Assembly: GCA_046263055.1 (NCBI GenBank)
Contig: JBHELO010000011.1
Span: 1 to 6,114 of the forward strand
DNA: 6,114 nucleotides
Source: DATAQC01 sp046263055
GTDB lineage: Bacteria > Actinomycetota > Acidimicrobiia > Acidimicrobiales > AC-14
Reading direction: 5' to 3'
This document shows positions 5,782 through 6,114 of the stretch, piece after piece. How positions within the stretch are numbered: the first letter of the stretch is position 1; every line of letters starts with the position of its first letter. The notes below the pieces were generated by a model. That model was not told where the DNA came from and did no database searches. It was given only the letters and a program-made list of their open reading frames with translations. The translations under genes were made by a program, and so were the position numbers.

Positions 5782-6114
5782 GGCGGGCCGGACCACATCG
5801 ACGCCCACCGGTTGGCCACCTGGAGGGCGCCGCTGGCGGCCCGGCCCCGCACCACCCAGGTGTGGGCGGCGAAGGCCCGCAGGCCGGCGACTGCGGCGGT
5901 GGGCGCCCGACGGCGGCCGTGAAGACGGAGAGCAGGGGGCAGTACCGGCCGGGAGCCGGCCCACGAGGCGGCGACCACGTGCGGTCCGACGACCTGGTGG
6001 GGCTCGCGTGGCCTTGGGCCTGAGCGTGTCGGTGCGGGTGACGTCGGCGGTAGCCCGCTGAGCCGGGCGGATGAGCTGTTCTGGGCCGACGGCGTGTCCC
6101 TCCGCGCCGGCTTG

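Larger units (their letters stand above)
5630..6114. other. 485-base stretch with no intact gene; possible remnant or frameshifted coding sequence
   Basis: No open frame here is convincing. Between about 5768 and 5905 every third base in one phase is G or C, a coding signature. It is compatible with a minus-strand frame (containing LRAFAAHTWVVRGRAASG, WASMWSGPP) and with a plus-strand frame (GGPDHIDAHRLATWRAPL). Left to right, the best-looking phase then shifts: on the minus strand to a frame containing RYCPLLSVFTAAVG near 5908-5950, on the plus strand to one ending DDLVGLAWPWA with its stop at 6019-6021. From about 6040 to the window edge a third plus frame (LSRADELFWADGVSLRAGL) looks best but has no ATG, GTG or TTG start in the window; an ATG at 6071 is in another frame. 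It could be a decayed gene, an assembly with indels, or non-coding DNA next to a gene entering at the right edge. Confidence 0.4.

Noticed and set aside
5703..6023. 106-codon plus-strand open frame with an ATG at 5703
   Set aside because: The first two thirds are Gly/Arg/Pro/His strings with poor third-position bias. Only the last about 35 codons look coding, so it is not called as a gene and is described with the unresolved right-hand stretch.

Overview
The window is very GC-rich DNA, with almost all third codon positions G or C. It looks like an actinobacterial chromosome. Acidimicrobiia or a relative is my guess from codon use, leaderless-looking gene starts and the prmC-tsaC pair, but no marker here proves it. 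It holds two housekeeping genes, one unusual minus-strand gene, one large envelope-glycan gene, and a right-hand end I cannot resolve.

Positions 1-1443 (plus strand) carry the end of prmC (release-factor glutamine methyltransferase, start outside the window) and, 46 bases later, a YrdC/TsaC/Sua5-type threonylcarbamoyl-AMP synthase. Both serve translation: one modifies release factors, the other makes the intermediate for t6A37 of ANN-decoding tRNAs. In many bacteria they sit together downstream of prfA.

Positions 1374-3653 (minus strand) carry a 759-codon gene of no family I recognise. It is modular: an N-terminal seven-Cys cluster, a long predicted coiled coil containing four exact-length 11-residue RERT repeats, a basic Ala/Thr/Lys/Arg tail with AGVAKAG repeats that resembles bacterial histone-H1-like tails, then a Pro/Gly/Ala-rich, locally acidic end. 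Its 3' end overlaps the end of tsaC tail to tail by 70 bases. This is the most novel item in the window.

Positions 3654-3754 form a 101-base divergent control region. Each flanking ATG has a TANNNT hexamer 7-8 bases upstream and no convincing ribosome binding site, which suggests two leaderless transcripts pointing away from each other.

Positions 3755-5629 (plus strand) carry a 624-codon membrane-anchored nucleotide-sugar 4,6-dehydratase/epimerase of the CapD/WbpM/PglF/FlaA1 type. It has four N-terminal membrane segments, a first Rossmann-like domain and a complete SDR domain. Leu occupies the position that is Met in WbpM and Tyr in ordinary SDRs. It probably starts synthesis of a modified sugar for a surface polysaccharide or glycoconjugate.

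Positions 5630-6114 have no gene I can call. The stretch contains a GC hairpin just after the dehydratase stop, a 23-base near-perfect direct repeat, and segments with coding-like base periodicity that change frame, so a decayed or mis-assembled gene is possible.
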